This document shows, piece after piece, positions 14,270 through 21,737 of a DNA stretch of 32,980 bases; positions within the stretch are counted from its first letter, which is position 1, and every line of letters starts with the position of its first letter. Source of the DNA: an uncultured Candidatus Melainabacteria bacterium (GTDB taxonomy: Bacteria; Cyanobacteriota; Vampirovibrionia; Gastranaerophilales; Gastranaerophilaceae). The stretch spans positions 1 to 32,980 of the forward strand of contig CAKUUG010000018.1 of assembly GCA_934692665.1 (NCBI GenBank), given 5' to 3'. The notes below the pieces were generated by a model. It had not been told where the DNA came from and did not search any database. It saw nothing but the letters and a program-made list of their open reading frames with translations. The position numbers and the translations under genes were made by a program.

Positions 14270-14795
14270 AAATTTTATTATTTCAGGTTCCGGTGGACAG
14301 GGTATATTATCTATAGGCACGATACTTGCAAATATTTTTATGCTGAATGATAAATTTGTTTCTTATTGCTCTTGCTATGGTGCAGAAATGAGAGGCGGAG
14401 CTGTAAATTGTGAAGTAAACATGTCTGATAATGAACTGTTGTGCATTCAAAATGAAAAAGTTGATTTTGTTATTGCACTAAATCAGGCTTCTTTTGACAA
14501 ATTTGTATCAAAAGTGAAACACAATGGTACTATTATTGTTAATTCTTCTTTGGCAAAAATTGAAAAAACAAGAGATGATATAAAATACATTTTTGCACCT
14601 TTAACAGCTGAAGCAATGAAATTAGGTAACATAAAAATGGCAAATTCAATTGCTCTTGGTATATTGATGAAGCTTACAAGTAACTTGCCTATTGAAACAG
14701 TAAAATCAGCTTATGAAAAAATTTTAAAAGATAAAAAAGACTTGATTCAAAAAAATATTGAAGCATATTTATTTGGTTTTAATTACGCAATATAA
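14262..14795 (+). CDS. 2-oxoacid:ferredoxin oxidoreductase gamma subunit
   Basis: A 177-residue gamma subunit with the opening ISGSGGQGILSIGTILANIF, the CSCYGAEMRGGAVNCEVNMS segment and FVIALNQ/VNSSL strands, all features of the pyruvate/ketoisovalerate oxidoreductase gamma domain. In this family it helps form the CoA-binding side of the complex. The gene completes the delta-alpha-beta-gamma set and is followed 11 nt later by fabH, with AAGGA between. Chain overlaps through the four genes argue for one stoichiometric complex. Confidence 0.92.
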   Translation: MIKNFIISGSGGQGILSIGTILANIFMLNDKFVSYCSCYGAEMRGGAVNCEVNMSDNELLCIQNEKVDFVIALNQASFDKFVSKVKHNGTIIVNSSLAKIEKTRDDIKYIFAPLTAEAMKLGNIKMANSIALGILMKLTSNLPIETVKSAYEKILKDKKDLIQKNIEAYLFGFNYAI

Positions 14796-14806
14796 GGAAA
14801 AATTAG

Positions 14807-15790
14807 ATGAACGGAGTAAAAATACTTGCAATCGATTATGAAGTTGCAAAAAATACAATAACGAATGATGATTTAACAAAAATTCTTGACACTTCTGATG
14901 AATGGATTTCTACTCGTACAGGAATCAAAGAAAGAAGGGTTATATCCGGTGATGAAACTTCAACAACATTGGGTGTTGCTGCTGCTTTAAAAACTCTAAA
15001 AAGAGCTGATTTCAATCCTTGTGATATAGATTTGATTATCGCAGCAGCTTCTGCTCCGGAAGATGTTTACCCTTCAGTTTCTTGCTTGATACAAGCGGAT
15101 ATCAAAGCAAAAAACGCTGCATGTTTTGATCTAAAGGCTGCGTGTTCTGGCTTTTTGTATGCTTTAGAAACAGCAAGAGCTTTTATAAAATCCGGTTTGT
15201 ATAAAAATGTGCTTATTGTTGCAACTGATGCTACAACAAAATTTACAGATTGGAAAGACAGAAGCGTTTGTGTGCTTTTCGGTGATGGTGCAGGGGCAGC
15301 TCTACTTACAGCAAGCCAAGAAGACGATGATATATTAGGTATAAATTTGTTGTCTGATGGTACTTGTGGGGATTATATTACATTAAAAACTCAAGGTGTA
15401 AATTGTCCTTTGGTTGAAGAAATTAAAGATATTCATAAACCTTTTATCAATATGAAAGGAAAAGATGTCTACAAGTATGTTATGACTGCTGTTCCTGTAA
15501 AAATAGAAGAATTATTGGAAGAAACGAATACAAAAATTGAGGACATTGATTATTTTGTACCTCATCAATCAAATCAAAGAATGATTGACGCTTTGTCGCA
15601 AAGATTGAATTTGTCTGATGAAAAAGTAATCTCTAATATACAACACTATGGCAATATGTCAGCTGCTTCTATTCCTGTTGCAATTAGAGAAGGAATAGAC
15701 AAAGGCGAAATAAAATTGCCTGCAAAAATTTTATTAAGTGCATTCGGTGCTGGAATGACTGCTGCTAATGCTATAATAAAACTGGGATAA
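14807..15790 (+). CDS. fabH: Beta-ketoacyl-ACP synthase III
   Basis: A 327-residue FabH with the full catalytic triad C113 (DLKAACSGFLYAL), H253 (VPHQSNQRM) and N283 (HYGNMSAASIP), and the DEWISTRTGIKERR substrate-site opening. It condenses a primer acyl-CoA with malonyl-ACP to start fatty-acid synthesis. It sits 11 nt after the oxidoreductase gamma gene in the same operon. If that enzyme makes isobutyryl-, isovaleryl- or 2-methylbutyryl-CoA, this FabH would use them to make iso- and anteiso-fatty acids; this is inference from context. No acpP, fabD or fabG is in the window, so this is not a complete fab cluster. Confidence 0.95.
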   Translation: MNGVKILAIDYEVAKNTITNDDLTKILDTSDEWISTRTGIKERRVISGDETSTTLGVAAALKTLKRADFNPCDIDLIIAAASAPEDVYPSVSCLIQADIKAKNAACFDLKAACSGFLYALETARAFIKSGLYKNVLIVATDATTKFTDWKDRSVCVLFGDGAGAALLTASQEDDDILGINLLSDGTCGDYITLKTQGVNCPLVEEIKDIHKPFINMKGKDVYKYVMTAVPVKIEELLEETNTKIEDIDYFVPHQSNQRMIDALSQRLNLSDEKVISNIQHYGNMSAASIPVAIREGIDKGEIKLPAKILLSAFGAGMTAANAIIKLG

Positions 15791-15829
15791 GATGGAAGTA
15801 TTTATTAATATTATAACAAGGAGAAAAAG

Positions 15830-17068
15830 ATGAAAAAACGTGTAGTTGTTACCGGTATGGGCTGCGTTTCACCGTTTGGAGTTGGAATAGATGTTTTATG
15901 GGACAATATCACTAAAGGTAATAGCGGAATAAGATTTTTAACACTCGATAAAGAAAAACATTTGGTACATATTGGTGGTCAAGTGCCTGAGTTTGATACA
16001 ACACCTTATGTTGATGCCAAAGATGCAAGAAGAATGGACAAATTTATTTTATGTTCAGTGGTTGCTGCACAGTTAGCTATGGAAGATGCTAATTTTGATT
16101 TGGAAAAAGAAGATTTAACAAGATTTGGTGTTATAGCAGGTTCTGCTGCGGGTGGCTTGGAAACAATACAAAACAATCACCTCGTTATGCAAACCAGAGG
16201 TTTTCATAAATGCTCTCCATTTATGGTTCCTATGATGATATCAAATATGGCGGCCGGAAAAATTTCTATTAAATATGGCCTAAGAGGTATGTCAAAAGCT
16301 GTCGTTACGGCTTGTGCGACAGGAGCTCATTCTATCGGGGATGCTATGCGTGCAATACAAATCGGTGATGCTGATGTAATGGTTGCAGGTGGTGCAGAAG
16401 CAGGAATTTGCGATTTGGGTATCGGTGCTTTTACTTCTGCAAAAACACTTTCAAAATCTAACGAAGAACCAAAAAAAGCATCTCGCCCTTATGATATCAA
16501 AAGGGATGGCTTTATTATGTCAGAAGGTGCAGGAATTTTAGTTTTGGAAGAAAGAGAAAGAGCAATAAAAAGAGGAGCAAAAATTTATGCTGAATTAGTA
16601 GGCTATGGTCAATCATCTGATGCATACGATATGGTTGCACCTGATCCGACAGGTTCCGGAGCTGCGTTAGCTATGGAATTGGCCCTAAAAGATGCAAACT
16701 TAAAGACTTCTGACATAGGTTATATTAATGCCCATGGAACTTCAACCCATGTTGGTGATATTGCTGAATCAAATGCAATTGCAAAAGTTTTTGGAGATAA
16801 AGAAGTTAATAAAAATCTTTCCGTTTCTTCTACAAAATCAATGACAGGGCATATGCTAGGTGGTGCAGGTGCAGTAGAAGCGATTATTTCAATAAAAGCT
16901 TTAAATACAGGTATTATTCCTCCGACTATCAATCTTGATAACCAAGATCCTGAAGTTGCAAATCTTGACTATACTCCATTTAAAGCAAAAGAAAAAGAAC
17001 TAAATGCTGTTTTGTCAAATTCATTTGGCTTTGGCGGATGTAATGCAGTTTTGGTATTTAAAAAATAA
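15830..17068 (+). CDS. fabF: Beta-ketoacyl-ACP synthase II
   Basis: A 412-residue KAS II with the opening RVVVTGMGCVSPFGVGIDVLW, active-site Cys in VVTACATGAHSIGDA (C161 region), first His in INAHGTSTHVGD and second His in KSMTGHMLGGAGAVE. The closing NSFGFGGCNAVLVF is also typical. It elongates acyl-ACP chains with malonyl-ACP. The start has AAGGAG 6 nt upstream and follows fabH by 39 nt. A strong terminator after it ends the operon that began with the ferredoxin gene. Confidence 0.96.
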   Translation: MKKRVVVTGMGCVSPFGVGIDVLWDNITKGNSGIRFLTLDKEKHLVHIGGQVPEFDTTPYVDAKDARRMDKFILCSVVAAQLAMEDANFDLEKEDLTRFGVIAGSAAGGLETIQNNHLVMQTRGFHKCSPFMVPMMISNMAAGKISIKYGLRGMSKAVVTACATGAHSIGDAMRAIQIGDADVMVAGGAEAGICDLGIGAFTSAKTLSKSNEEPKKASRPYDIKRDGFIMSEGAGILVLEERERAIKRGAKIYAELVGYGQSSDAYDMVAPDPTGSGAALAMELALKDANLKTSDIGYINAHGTSTHVGDIAESNAIAKVFGDKEVNKNLSVSSTKSMTGHMLGGAGAVEAIISIKALNTGIIPPTINLDNQDPEVANLDYTPFKAKEKELNAVLSNSFGFGGCNAVLVFKK

Positions 17069-17089
17069 CAAACAGATTTTTTAAAAATA

Positions 17090-17122
17090 AAATGCTGAAG
17101 CGAACAACTTCAGCATTTTTTT
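17090..17122. terminator. Bidirectional terminator between fabF and yggT
   Basis: AATGCTGAAG (17091-17100), loop CGAACAA, CTTCAGCATT (17108-17117), then a T-run. The minus strand also has a T-rich tail, so it serves both the fabF operon and the convergent mtaP-yggT unit. Confidence 0.92.
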
Positions 17123-17143
17123 AATTTTTAAGTTTATTTGATT

Positions 17144-17410
17144 TTATATCCCTAAAGAATATAAAAGTCCAACAATAATATTTCTTAAAACTCCCAATAA
17201 GATAAAAGCGATAATTGGAGAAATATCTATCATACCGATTGGAGGGATGATTTGTCTTAATGGTTTAAAAAATATATCACTAAAAGCTCTTAATGTTCTA
17301 AAAGGTTCTTTGTACCAGTTTATTCTGGGAAACCATGTTAACAAAACTGAAATAACCAGTAAAAAAGTAACCAAATCAAATATATTAGCAACTGCTCTTG
17401 TAATACTCAT
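17144..17410 (-). CDS. YggT/Ycf19-family membrane protein
   Basis: An 88-residue protein with two membrane helices (about 10-27 and 62-85) separated by the family signature WFPRINW...FKPLRQIIPPIGMIDISPII. In cyanobacteria and plastids the homologue is Ycf19/CCB3-like and is tied to membrane or cytochrome b6 maturation and nucleoid distribution; in other bacteria the role is poorly defined. AGAGGT lies 5 nt upstream. It starts 9 nt after the mtaP stop, so the two form an operon, though no functional link is apparent. Confidence 0.9.
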   Translation of the reverse strand: MSITRAVANIFDLVTFLLVISVLLTWFPRINWYKEPFRTLRAFSDIFFKPLRQIIPPIGMIDISPIIAFILLGVLRNIIVGLLYSLGI

Positions 17411-17419
17411 AATTACCTC

Positions 17420-18208
17420 TTATATAGCACTGTTGTCACAATTGCAAGTCTTGTTTTCATCAATATTTTCAACGATTGAGAACAATAATTTTTGCAATTT
17501 GTTGATATTGTCTGCAAAAACTTTCATTACAGCTTCATGGCTAACAGGTTCGCAATCGTTTACTAACCCTGCATCATAATCAGTGATTAATGATATATTT
17601 AATGGACACATATTCAATTCTTTAACAAGATGAACTTCCGGATATTGTGTCATGTTTATTACTTCCCAACCTTGTCTTGTAAAGAAGGCACTTTCTGATT
17701 TTGTATTAAATCTTGGTCCTTGGATTACAACGACTGTACCTGTTGAGTGGTATTCGTAGCCAAGATTTTTAGCACAATCAATTGCAACCTGTCTAAGTTG
17801 CGGACAATATGGTTCAGCAGCCGAAATGTGTTTGATATCATCTTTGTCAAAATATGTATCTAATCTACCTTTTGTCCAATCAACATATTGATCACAAAAA
17901 ACAATATCTCCGGGTTTTACGTGTTTTTGTAATGAACCGGCTGCACAAGGAGAAATCACTCTTTTGCAACCTATTTCTTTCATTGCCCATACGTTTGCTC
18001 TGTAGTTTACTTTATGCGGAGCAATTGTATGATTTCTGCCGTGGCGTGGCATAAAAGCAACTTTTTTGCCGGCTATCGTACCCAACATCAGCGCATCAGA
18101 TGTTTTTCCGTATGGTGTATCAATATAAATTTCTTGTATATCGTCCAAAAATTTATAAAAACCTGAACCACCAAAAATACCAATTTGTGCTAAATTTTTT
18201 TCTGTCAT
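17420..18208 (-). CDS. mtaP: S-methyl-5'-thioadenosine phosphorylase
   Basis: A 262-residue MTAP/PNP-family enzyme. I chose the ATG at 18208 (MTEKNLAQIGIFGGSGFY), because the family begins close to the IGIFGGSGFY phosphate-binding strand; a longer frame from 18277 adds 23 residues with no ribosome site. Motifs: phosphate-site MPRHGRNHTIAPHKVNYRAN, SPCAAGSL, GPRFNTKSES, and the substrate-site NMTQYPEV. The late TDYD pair is the adenine-selective form, against guanine or hypoxanthine specificity. It splits methylthioadenosine left by polyamine synthesis, and often 5'-deoxyadenosine from radical-SAM enzymes, into adenine and a sugar phosphate. An unusual Cys pair (CNC) closes the protein. Confidence 0.92.
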   Translation of the reverse strand: MTEKNLAQIGIFGGSGFYKFLDDIQEIYIDTPYGKTSDALMLGTIAGKKVAFMPRHGRNHTIAPHKVNYRANVWAMKEIGCKRVISPCAAGSLQKHVKPGDIVFCDQYVDWTKGRLDTYFDKDDIKHISAAEPYCPQLRQVAIDCAKNLGYEYHSTGTVVVIQGPRFNTKSESAFFTRQGWEVINMTQYPEVHLVKELNMCPLNISLITDYDAGLVNDCEPVSHEAVMKVFADNINKLQKLLFSIVENIDENKTCNCDNSAI

Positions 18209-18238
18209 ATTTTTTCTTTCTATTAATTCTTTATTAAT

Positions 18239-18247
18239 TTTATAACA
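18239..18247 (-). promoter_or_regulatory. Extended -10 promoter candidate for mtaP-yggT
   Basis: The minus strand reads TGT-TATAAA, an extended -10 element, about 30 nt before the mtaP ATG. No good -35 box goes with it. Confidence 0.4.
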
Positions 18248-18309
18248 TAAAAACTTTTTCAATAAAAAAATACACAAAATTTAAAAAAAATAAGAAAAAA
18301 ATTTACATT

Positions 18310-18516
18310 CTAACCAATTAAGTCCATTTTTCTAAGATCGTTAGCGATAGATTCATCAATCATACTTGCATAAGCTAAATCAACACTGGCATTGCCTGTA
18401 TAATTGTGTGGAGTGGCGGCATTTATTGTATTTGAACCTTTTAACTGAGTATTTGTGTTGTTTGCTTTGTTGTTAATTTGGATATTTTTATTAAACATTT
18501 GCGGTAATACACGCAT
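18310..18516 (-). CDS. Small lineage-type hypothetical protein, 68 residues
   Basis: An Asn-rich, low-complexity N-terminus (NKNIQINNKANNTNTQ) is followed by a helical C-terminal tail, VDLAYASMIDESIANDLRKMD. I do not recognise a family. The gene is well supported: GGAG sits 6 nt before ATG and a good promoter (18550-18578) gives a leader of about 27 nt. Asn-rich small proteins with such tails are, to my knowledge, common in Gastranaerophilales-type genomes, but that is recollection rather than a search. It stands alone between rfbD and mtaP. Confidence 0.75.
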   Translation of the reverse strand: MRVLPQMFNKNIQINNKANNTNTQLKGSNTINAATPHNYTGNASVDLAYASMIDESIANDLRKMDLIG

Positions 18517-18549
18517 ATTGACTCCACTTCGGACTTTTGATACCTTTAT

Positions 18550-18578
18550 ATATTAACATATTTATTTTGTGTTGGCAA
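18550..18578 (-). promoter_or_regulatory. Promoter of the 68-residue gene
   Basis: Minus strand TTGCCA, 17 nt, TAATAT, with TG one base before the -10 box (extended -10). It lies in the gap after rfbD and faces the small gene. Confidence 0.75.
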
Positions 18579-18598
18579 TATTTTTTTTGTGTGTTTTC

Positions 18599-19420
18599 TT
18601 AGACTAATGGTTGATTTTTCACATAATTCTCAAGGCTAATTTTCCAATCATTAACAGGAAAATCACTTTTTAAAACACTGTATTTTGGTCTTTTTGCTTT
18701 TAGGTTTAATTGTTCACTTTTTATTTTTGTAATTTTTGCTTTTATATTTAGGATGTTTGATATTTCTTCTACCATCTCAACCCTTGTTGCAGCGTGATTA
18801 CAAACCAAATGATAAGTTCCAAAATCTTTTTTTAAAATATTTTCTATATTATTTGAAATCTCTTGAACATACGTTGGAGAACCTGTTTCGTCATCTACTA
18901 TAAAAATTTCTTCATTATTTTTTATTTTTGAAATAATTTTATTTACAAAACAGTTTTTATAATCTCCATATAACCAAGCTGTTCTTATAATATAGTAATT
19001 TGTGCAGTGTTTTTTGATTTCGTTTTCTCCATCCAGTTTGGATTGTCCGTATATATTGATAGGATTTGGAACATCATTTGCTATATAAGGAATAGTTTTT
19101 TTTCCATCAAAAACATAATCTGTTGAAAAGTGAATCAGTTTAGAATTTGTCTTTTGAGTCATAATTGCAACATTTTTTGCACCTTTTGAATTAACCAAAA
19201 ACGCTGAATCCTTTTCAATTTCGGCATTTTCTACATCGGTATAAGCTGCACAATTTATTATTAAATCCGGTTTTATATCTAAAAAGATGTTTTCTGTTTG
19301 TTTGAAATTTGTTATATCGAAGGAATTTTTGTTGAAAGAAAAAACATTGTGAATTTTTTTTATGTTTTTTTCAATATTTCTTCCAAGCATTCCTTCACTA
19401 CCTGTCAAAATAATTTTCAC
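18599..19420 (-). CDS. rfbD: dTDP-4-dehydrorhamnose reductase
   Basis: A 273-residue short-chain dehydrogenase-type protein with the N-terminal nucleotide fold GSEGMLG (residues 7-13), the segment IINCAAYTDVENAE typical of RfbD, FSTDYVFDGKK, and the catalytic Tyr/Lys pair in YGQSKLDGE. It performs the last step of dTDP-L-rhamnose synthesis for surface polysaccharide, with NAD(P)H. Its ATG overlaps the rfbC stop by 4 nt, so the two are coupled. The partner genes rfbA and rfbB are not in the window. Confidence 0.93.
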   Translation of the reverse strand: MKIILTGSEGMLGRNIEKNIKKIHNVFSFNKNSFDITNFKQTENIFLDIKPDLIINCAAYTDVENAEIEKDSAFLVNSKGAKNVAIMTQKTNSKLIHFSTDYVFDGKKTIPYIANDVPNPINIYGQSKLDGENEIKKHCTNYYIIRTAWLYGDYKNCFVNKIISKIKNNEEIFIVDDETGSPTYVQEISNNIENILKKDFGTYHLVCNHAATRVEMVEEISNILNIKAKITKIKSEQLNLKAKRPKYSVLKSDFPVNDWKISLENYVKNQPLV

Positions 19421-19965
19421 AGTATTGCCTCAATATCATTTAATAGTGGCAGTTTTTCATCTTTTGAAGAAAGTATAGGCAATAAACCCACATCCAGATC
19501 CAAGTTTATTTCTTTATCTTTCCAAAAAACTCCGCTTTCTGAATCGGGATTGTATTCGTCAGATGTTTTGTACAAAAGAATACTGTCTTTTAAGGCATAA
19601 AATCCATGGGCAAAGTTTTTTGGTATGTATAAAAAATGATTATTTTCCTCAGATAAAACAGTTTTAAAATATTTTTTATAAGTTTTTGAATTTTTTCTTA
19701 AATCAACAGCAATATCAATAATTTTTCCCATTGGACATGTTATTAATTTCGACTGAGAATTCGGTGATTTTTGAAAATGAAGTCCTCTAAAAACATTTTT
19801 TTTAGAGTATGAAAAATTGTCTTGAGAAAAATTTTCTACAATTCCATTTTTTTTGAATTCAGATTGTTTATAAAATTCAACAAACTTTCCTCTGTTGTCT
19901 TTATAACAATCAGGCTTTATTAGTATCAACCCTTCTATTTCTTGTCTTTCAAAAACAAAACCCAT
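19417..19965 (-). CDS. rfbC: dTDP-4-dehydrorhamnose 3,5-epimerase family protein
   Basis: A 182-residue cupin enzyme. I take the ATG at 19965 (MGFVFERQEIEGLILIKPD), 4 nt after the corA stop; a longer frame from 20022 would overlap corA by 53 nt and adds an unlike N-terminus. Motifs are RGKFVEFY, the FRGLHFQ segment with the catalytic His, DIAVDLRK with Asp, IPKNFAHGFYAL and the late SDEYNP. The reaction makes dTDP-4-dehydro-L-rhamnose. The ribosome site is weak (AAGG 14 nt upstream), so translation may depend on coupling with corA. Confidence 0.9.
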   Translation of the reverse strand: MGFVFERQEIEGLILIKPDCYKDNRGKFVEFYKQSEFKKNGIVENFSQDNFSYSKKNVFRGLHFQKSPNSQSKLITCPMGKIIDIAVDLRKNSKTYKKYFKTVLSEENNHFLYIPKNFAHGFYALKDSILLYKTSDEYNPDSESGVFWKDKEINLDLDVGLLPILSSKDEKLPLLNDIEAIL

Positions 19966-19969
19966 TAAT

Positions 19970-20920
19970 CTAAAACATACCTTTTTTTGCAAAAAATATA
20001 GCAGCAAATATGGCGGCTGCAAGCGATATTAATCCGACTATAAAAAAGCCATAAGGACTATTGCCAAAAGGAACTATTACATTCATACCCCAAAAACTGG
20101 AAAACATTGTTGGAATTGCAAAGATAATTGCAATAGAAGTTAAAAATTTCATTACTATGTTTAAATTATTAGAAATAATAGAAGCAAAAGTATCCATCAT
20201 ATTTTCTAAAATGTTTCTGTGCATTTCAACCATTTCGTGTGCTTGTTGATTTTCGATAATTACATCTTCCAACAAATCGATATCGTCTTCGCTAAATTTT
20301 AGCAAAGAATTTTGTTTTGTGCTTTTCGTAAGACGCATTATTTTTTGTAACATTATATAGTTATCTTTTAATGCTGTTGTAAAGTACACAAGAGATTTTT
20401 GCATTTCAAACAGCTGAAATAAAGCCTTGTTTTTCATTGTTTTTCTGAGTTCATCTTCAATGTCTTCAGATTGTTTGTAAATGTAATTTAAATATCTTAA
20501 ATAAAATTTTGTTGAGCGAAATAATATATCAAGCAAGAACTTCGTCTTGTTTCTTGTGTCAAATGAGCCTGCTGTGTCTTTATTAAAAGATGATATTACT
20601 TTGTTTTTCTTAGATGTTACAGTGATAAAACCTCTATCTGTAAAAATAATACCCAAAGGAAGAGTATCATAATTGCCTTCATCCTCCATAACAGGGATAT
20701 TGGTGATGATAAGCACGCTATCATCTTCTATTTCTATACGTGAACGTTCATCGACGTCTAGAGAATTTCTCAAGAAACTTTCATCCAAATTCAGTATGAT
20801 TGAAACTTTTTGTATTTCGTCATAAGTCGGATTAATCAAATTAAACCATGAACCACTCTGTGCTTCATTTATGCTTAATTCGACAAGTTTTTCGTCTGTA
20901 GTTTTTAATATTTCAATCAT
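19970..20920 (-). CDS. corA: CorA-type divalent metal transporter
   Basis: A 316-residue CorA-family protein with a large N-terminal cytoplasmic domain (1-250) and two C-terminal membrane helices. The GMN selectivity motif is at 278-280 in FWGMNVIVPFG, between the helices, as in CorA Mg2+/Co2+ channels. The long stalk helix (about 190-255) is visible as a charged heptad-like stretch. Some homologues carry Zn or Ni, so Mg is only the usual case. The minus strand has TATAAT about 25 nt before its ATG. The rfbC and rfbD genes follow in close order. Confidence 0.93.
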   Translation of the reverse strand: MIEILKTTDEKLVELSINEAQSGSWFNLINPTYDEIQKVSIILNLDESFLRNSLDVDERSRIEIEDDSVLIITNIPVMEDEGNYDTLPLGIIFTDRGFITVTSKKNKVISSFNKDTAGSFDTRNKTKFLLDILFRSTKFYLRYLNYIYKQSEDIEDELRKTMKNKALFQLFEMQKSLVYFTTALKDNYIMLQKIMRLTKSTKQNSLLKFSEDDIDLLEDVIIENQQAHEMVEMHRNILENMMDTFASIISNNLNIVMKFLTSIAIIFAIPTMFSSFWGMNVIVPFGNSPYGFFIVGLISLAAAIFAAIFFAKKGMF

Positions 20921-20986
20921 AATATCACTTTTTCAATATATTATAATTAAACTACAATTCTTTGCTTCTGTAAATATTGATTTTTA

Positions 20987-21538
20987 TTATGCACTAAAAT
21001 TAATCTTGCTTTGTTTGTTGATTTTGTTTGGTGATTTTGAAAAGTCATCTCGTTCAACAATGCGAATATCACTATACCCATTTTGTATAGCAATTTGTTT
21101 GATTTTATCTTCTTGTGCTAAATGAATGCTATCGCAACCTGTTTTTTGAGCTTCATTTATCGCTTGCGTATAAAATGGAATTTCTGGATTTTTGTAATCA
21201 AGATTTTTTGCAAGAATTGACAAGTTGAGGTATTTTTCGCTGTTTACATTTTTGAGGCTTTCTTTATGTAGAGTTGTTTCTGCATAAGCGATTGGAGTTC
21301 CATCTTTGTCATCTTGTAACATATAAACTGTGTTAAATGGATTACAAAAGTATGCTTTTTTAACACTAGCAGGACAGTTTATTGTTTCCATTTCATCTAT
21401 ATCATCAAAGTTACCTTTGTCTAGCTTGTACAGTGAAGCTATGGTATTTTCGTTTGTCACTTCATTTTTTGTTTGATATGTCAAAATTTTTGATTTTTGA
21501 AATGCAACATTTGTTGAATTTAGATTTTGAATTTTCAT
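20987..21538 (-). CDS. Lineage-type hypothetical protein, possibly acetyltransferase-like
   Basis: A 183-residue protein opening MKIQNLNSTNVAFQKSK, a leader style I associate with Gastranaerophilales proteins. The body has strand-helix order that resembles the GNAT fold: PIAYAETTLHK (a strand ending in a loop), then YLNLSILAKNL, then a helix AINEAQKTGCDSIHLA and a last IAIQNGYSDIRIVER strand. No clear acetyl-CoA Q/RxxGxG/A loop is present, so enzyme activity is doubtful. AAGGGG lies about 6 nt upstream of ATG. It follows tRNA-Gln and its terminator by only 24 nt. Confidence 0.72.
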   Translation of the reverse strand: MKIQNLNSTNVAFQKSKILTYQTKNEVTNENTIASLYKLDKGNFDDIDEMETINCPASVKKAYFCNPFNTVYMLQDDKDGTPIAYAETTLHKESLKNVNSEKYLNLSILAKNLDYKNPEIPFYTQAINEAQKTGCDSIHLAQEDKIKQIAIQNGYSDIRIVERDDFSKSPNKINKQSKINFSA

Positions 21539-21562
21539 ACATTCCCCTTGTCTTTTGAAAAT

Positions 21563-21596
21563 AAAAAAGTCCCGAAACTTCTGTATTCTCAGGACT
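21563..21596 (-). terminator. Terminator after tRNA-Gln
   Basis: Minus strand AGTCCTGA (21596-21589) pairs with TCGGGACT (21575-21568), 8 bp with one G-U and a 13-nt loop, then a run of six T. It ends tRNA-Gln transcription and lies only about 12 nt before the Shine-Dalgarno of the next gene, so that gene needs readthrough or an internal start. Confidence 0.8.
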
Positions 21597-21613
21597 AATT
21601 CTATTAATTAAAT

Positions 21614-21689
21614 TGGCTGGGGCGGAAGGATTCGAACCTCCGAAATGCCTGGACCAAAACCAGGTGCCTTACCACTTGGCGACGCCCCA
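21614..21689 (-). tRNA. tRNA-Gln (TTG)
   Basis: The minus strand folds as a full cloverleaf: acceptor TGGGGCG (21689-21683) with CGCCCCA (21624-21618), D arm GTCGCCAAGTGGTAAGGC, anticodon arm CCTGG-TTTTGGT-CCAGG with anticodon TTG, and T arm GGAGG-TTCGAAT-CCTTC. The discriminator is G and CCA is encoded (21616-21614). A consensus-type promoter lies just upstream. Confidence 0.97.
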
Positions 21690-21702
21690 TCAGGCAAGTA
21701 TT

Positions 21703-21730
21703 ATCATAATACATAAAATAATTTTGTCAA
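21703..21730 (-). promoter_or_regulatory. Promoter of tRNA-Gln
   Basis: Minus strand TTGACA (21730-21725), 16 nt, TATGAT (21708-21703). The start would lie about 8 nt before the tRNA, the usual short 5' leader. Confidence 0.85.
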
Positions 21731-21737
21731 GTATTAT

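Noticed and set aside
19966..20022. rfbC starting at 20022
   Set aside because: This would overlap corA by 53 nt and adds residues unlike the family N-terminus; the Met at 19965 fits the family length.
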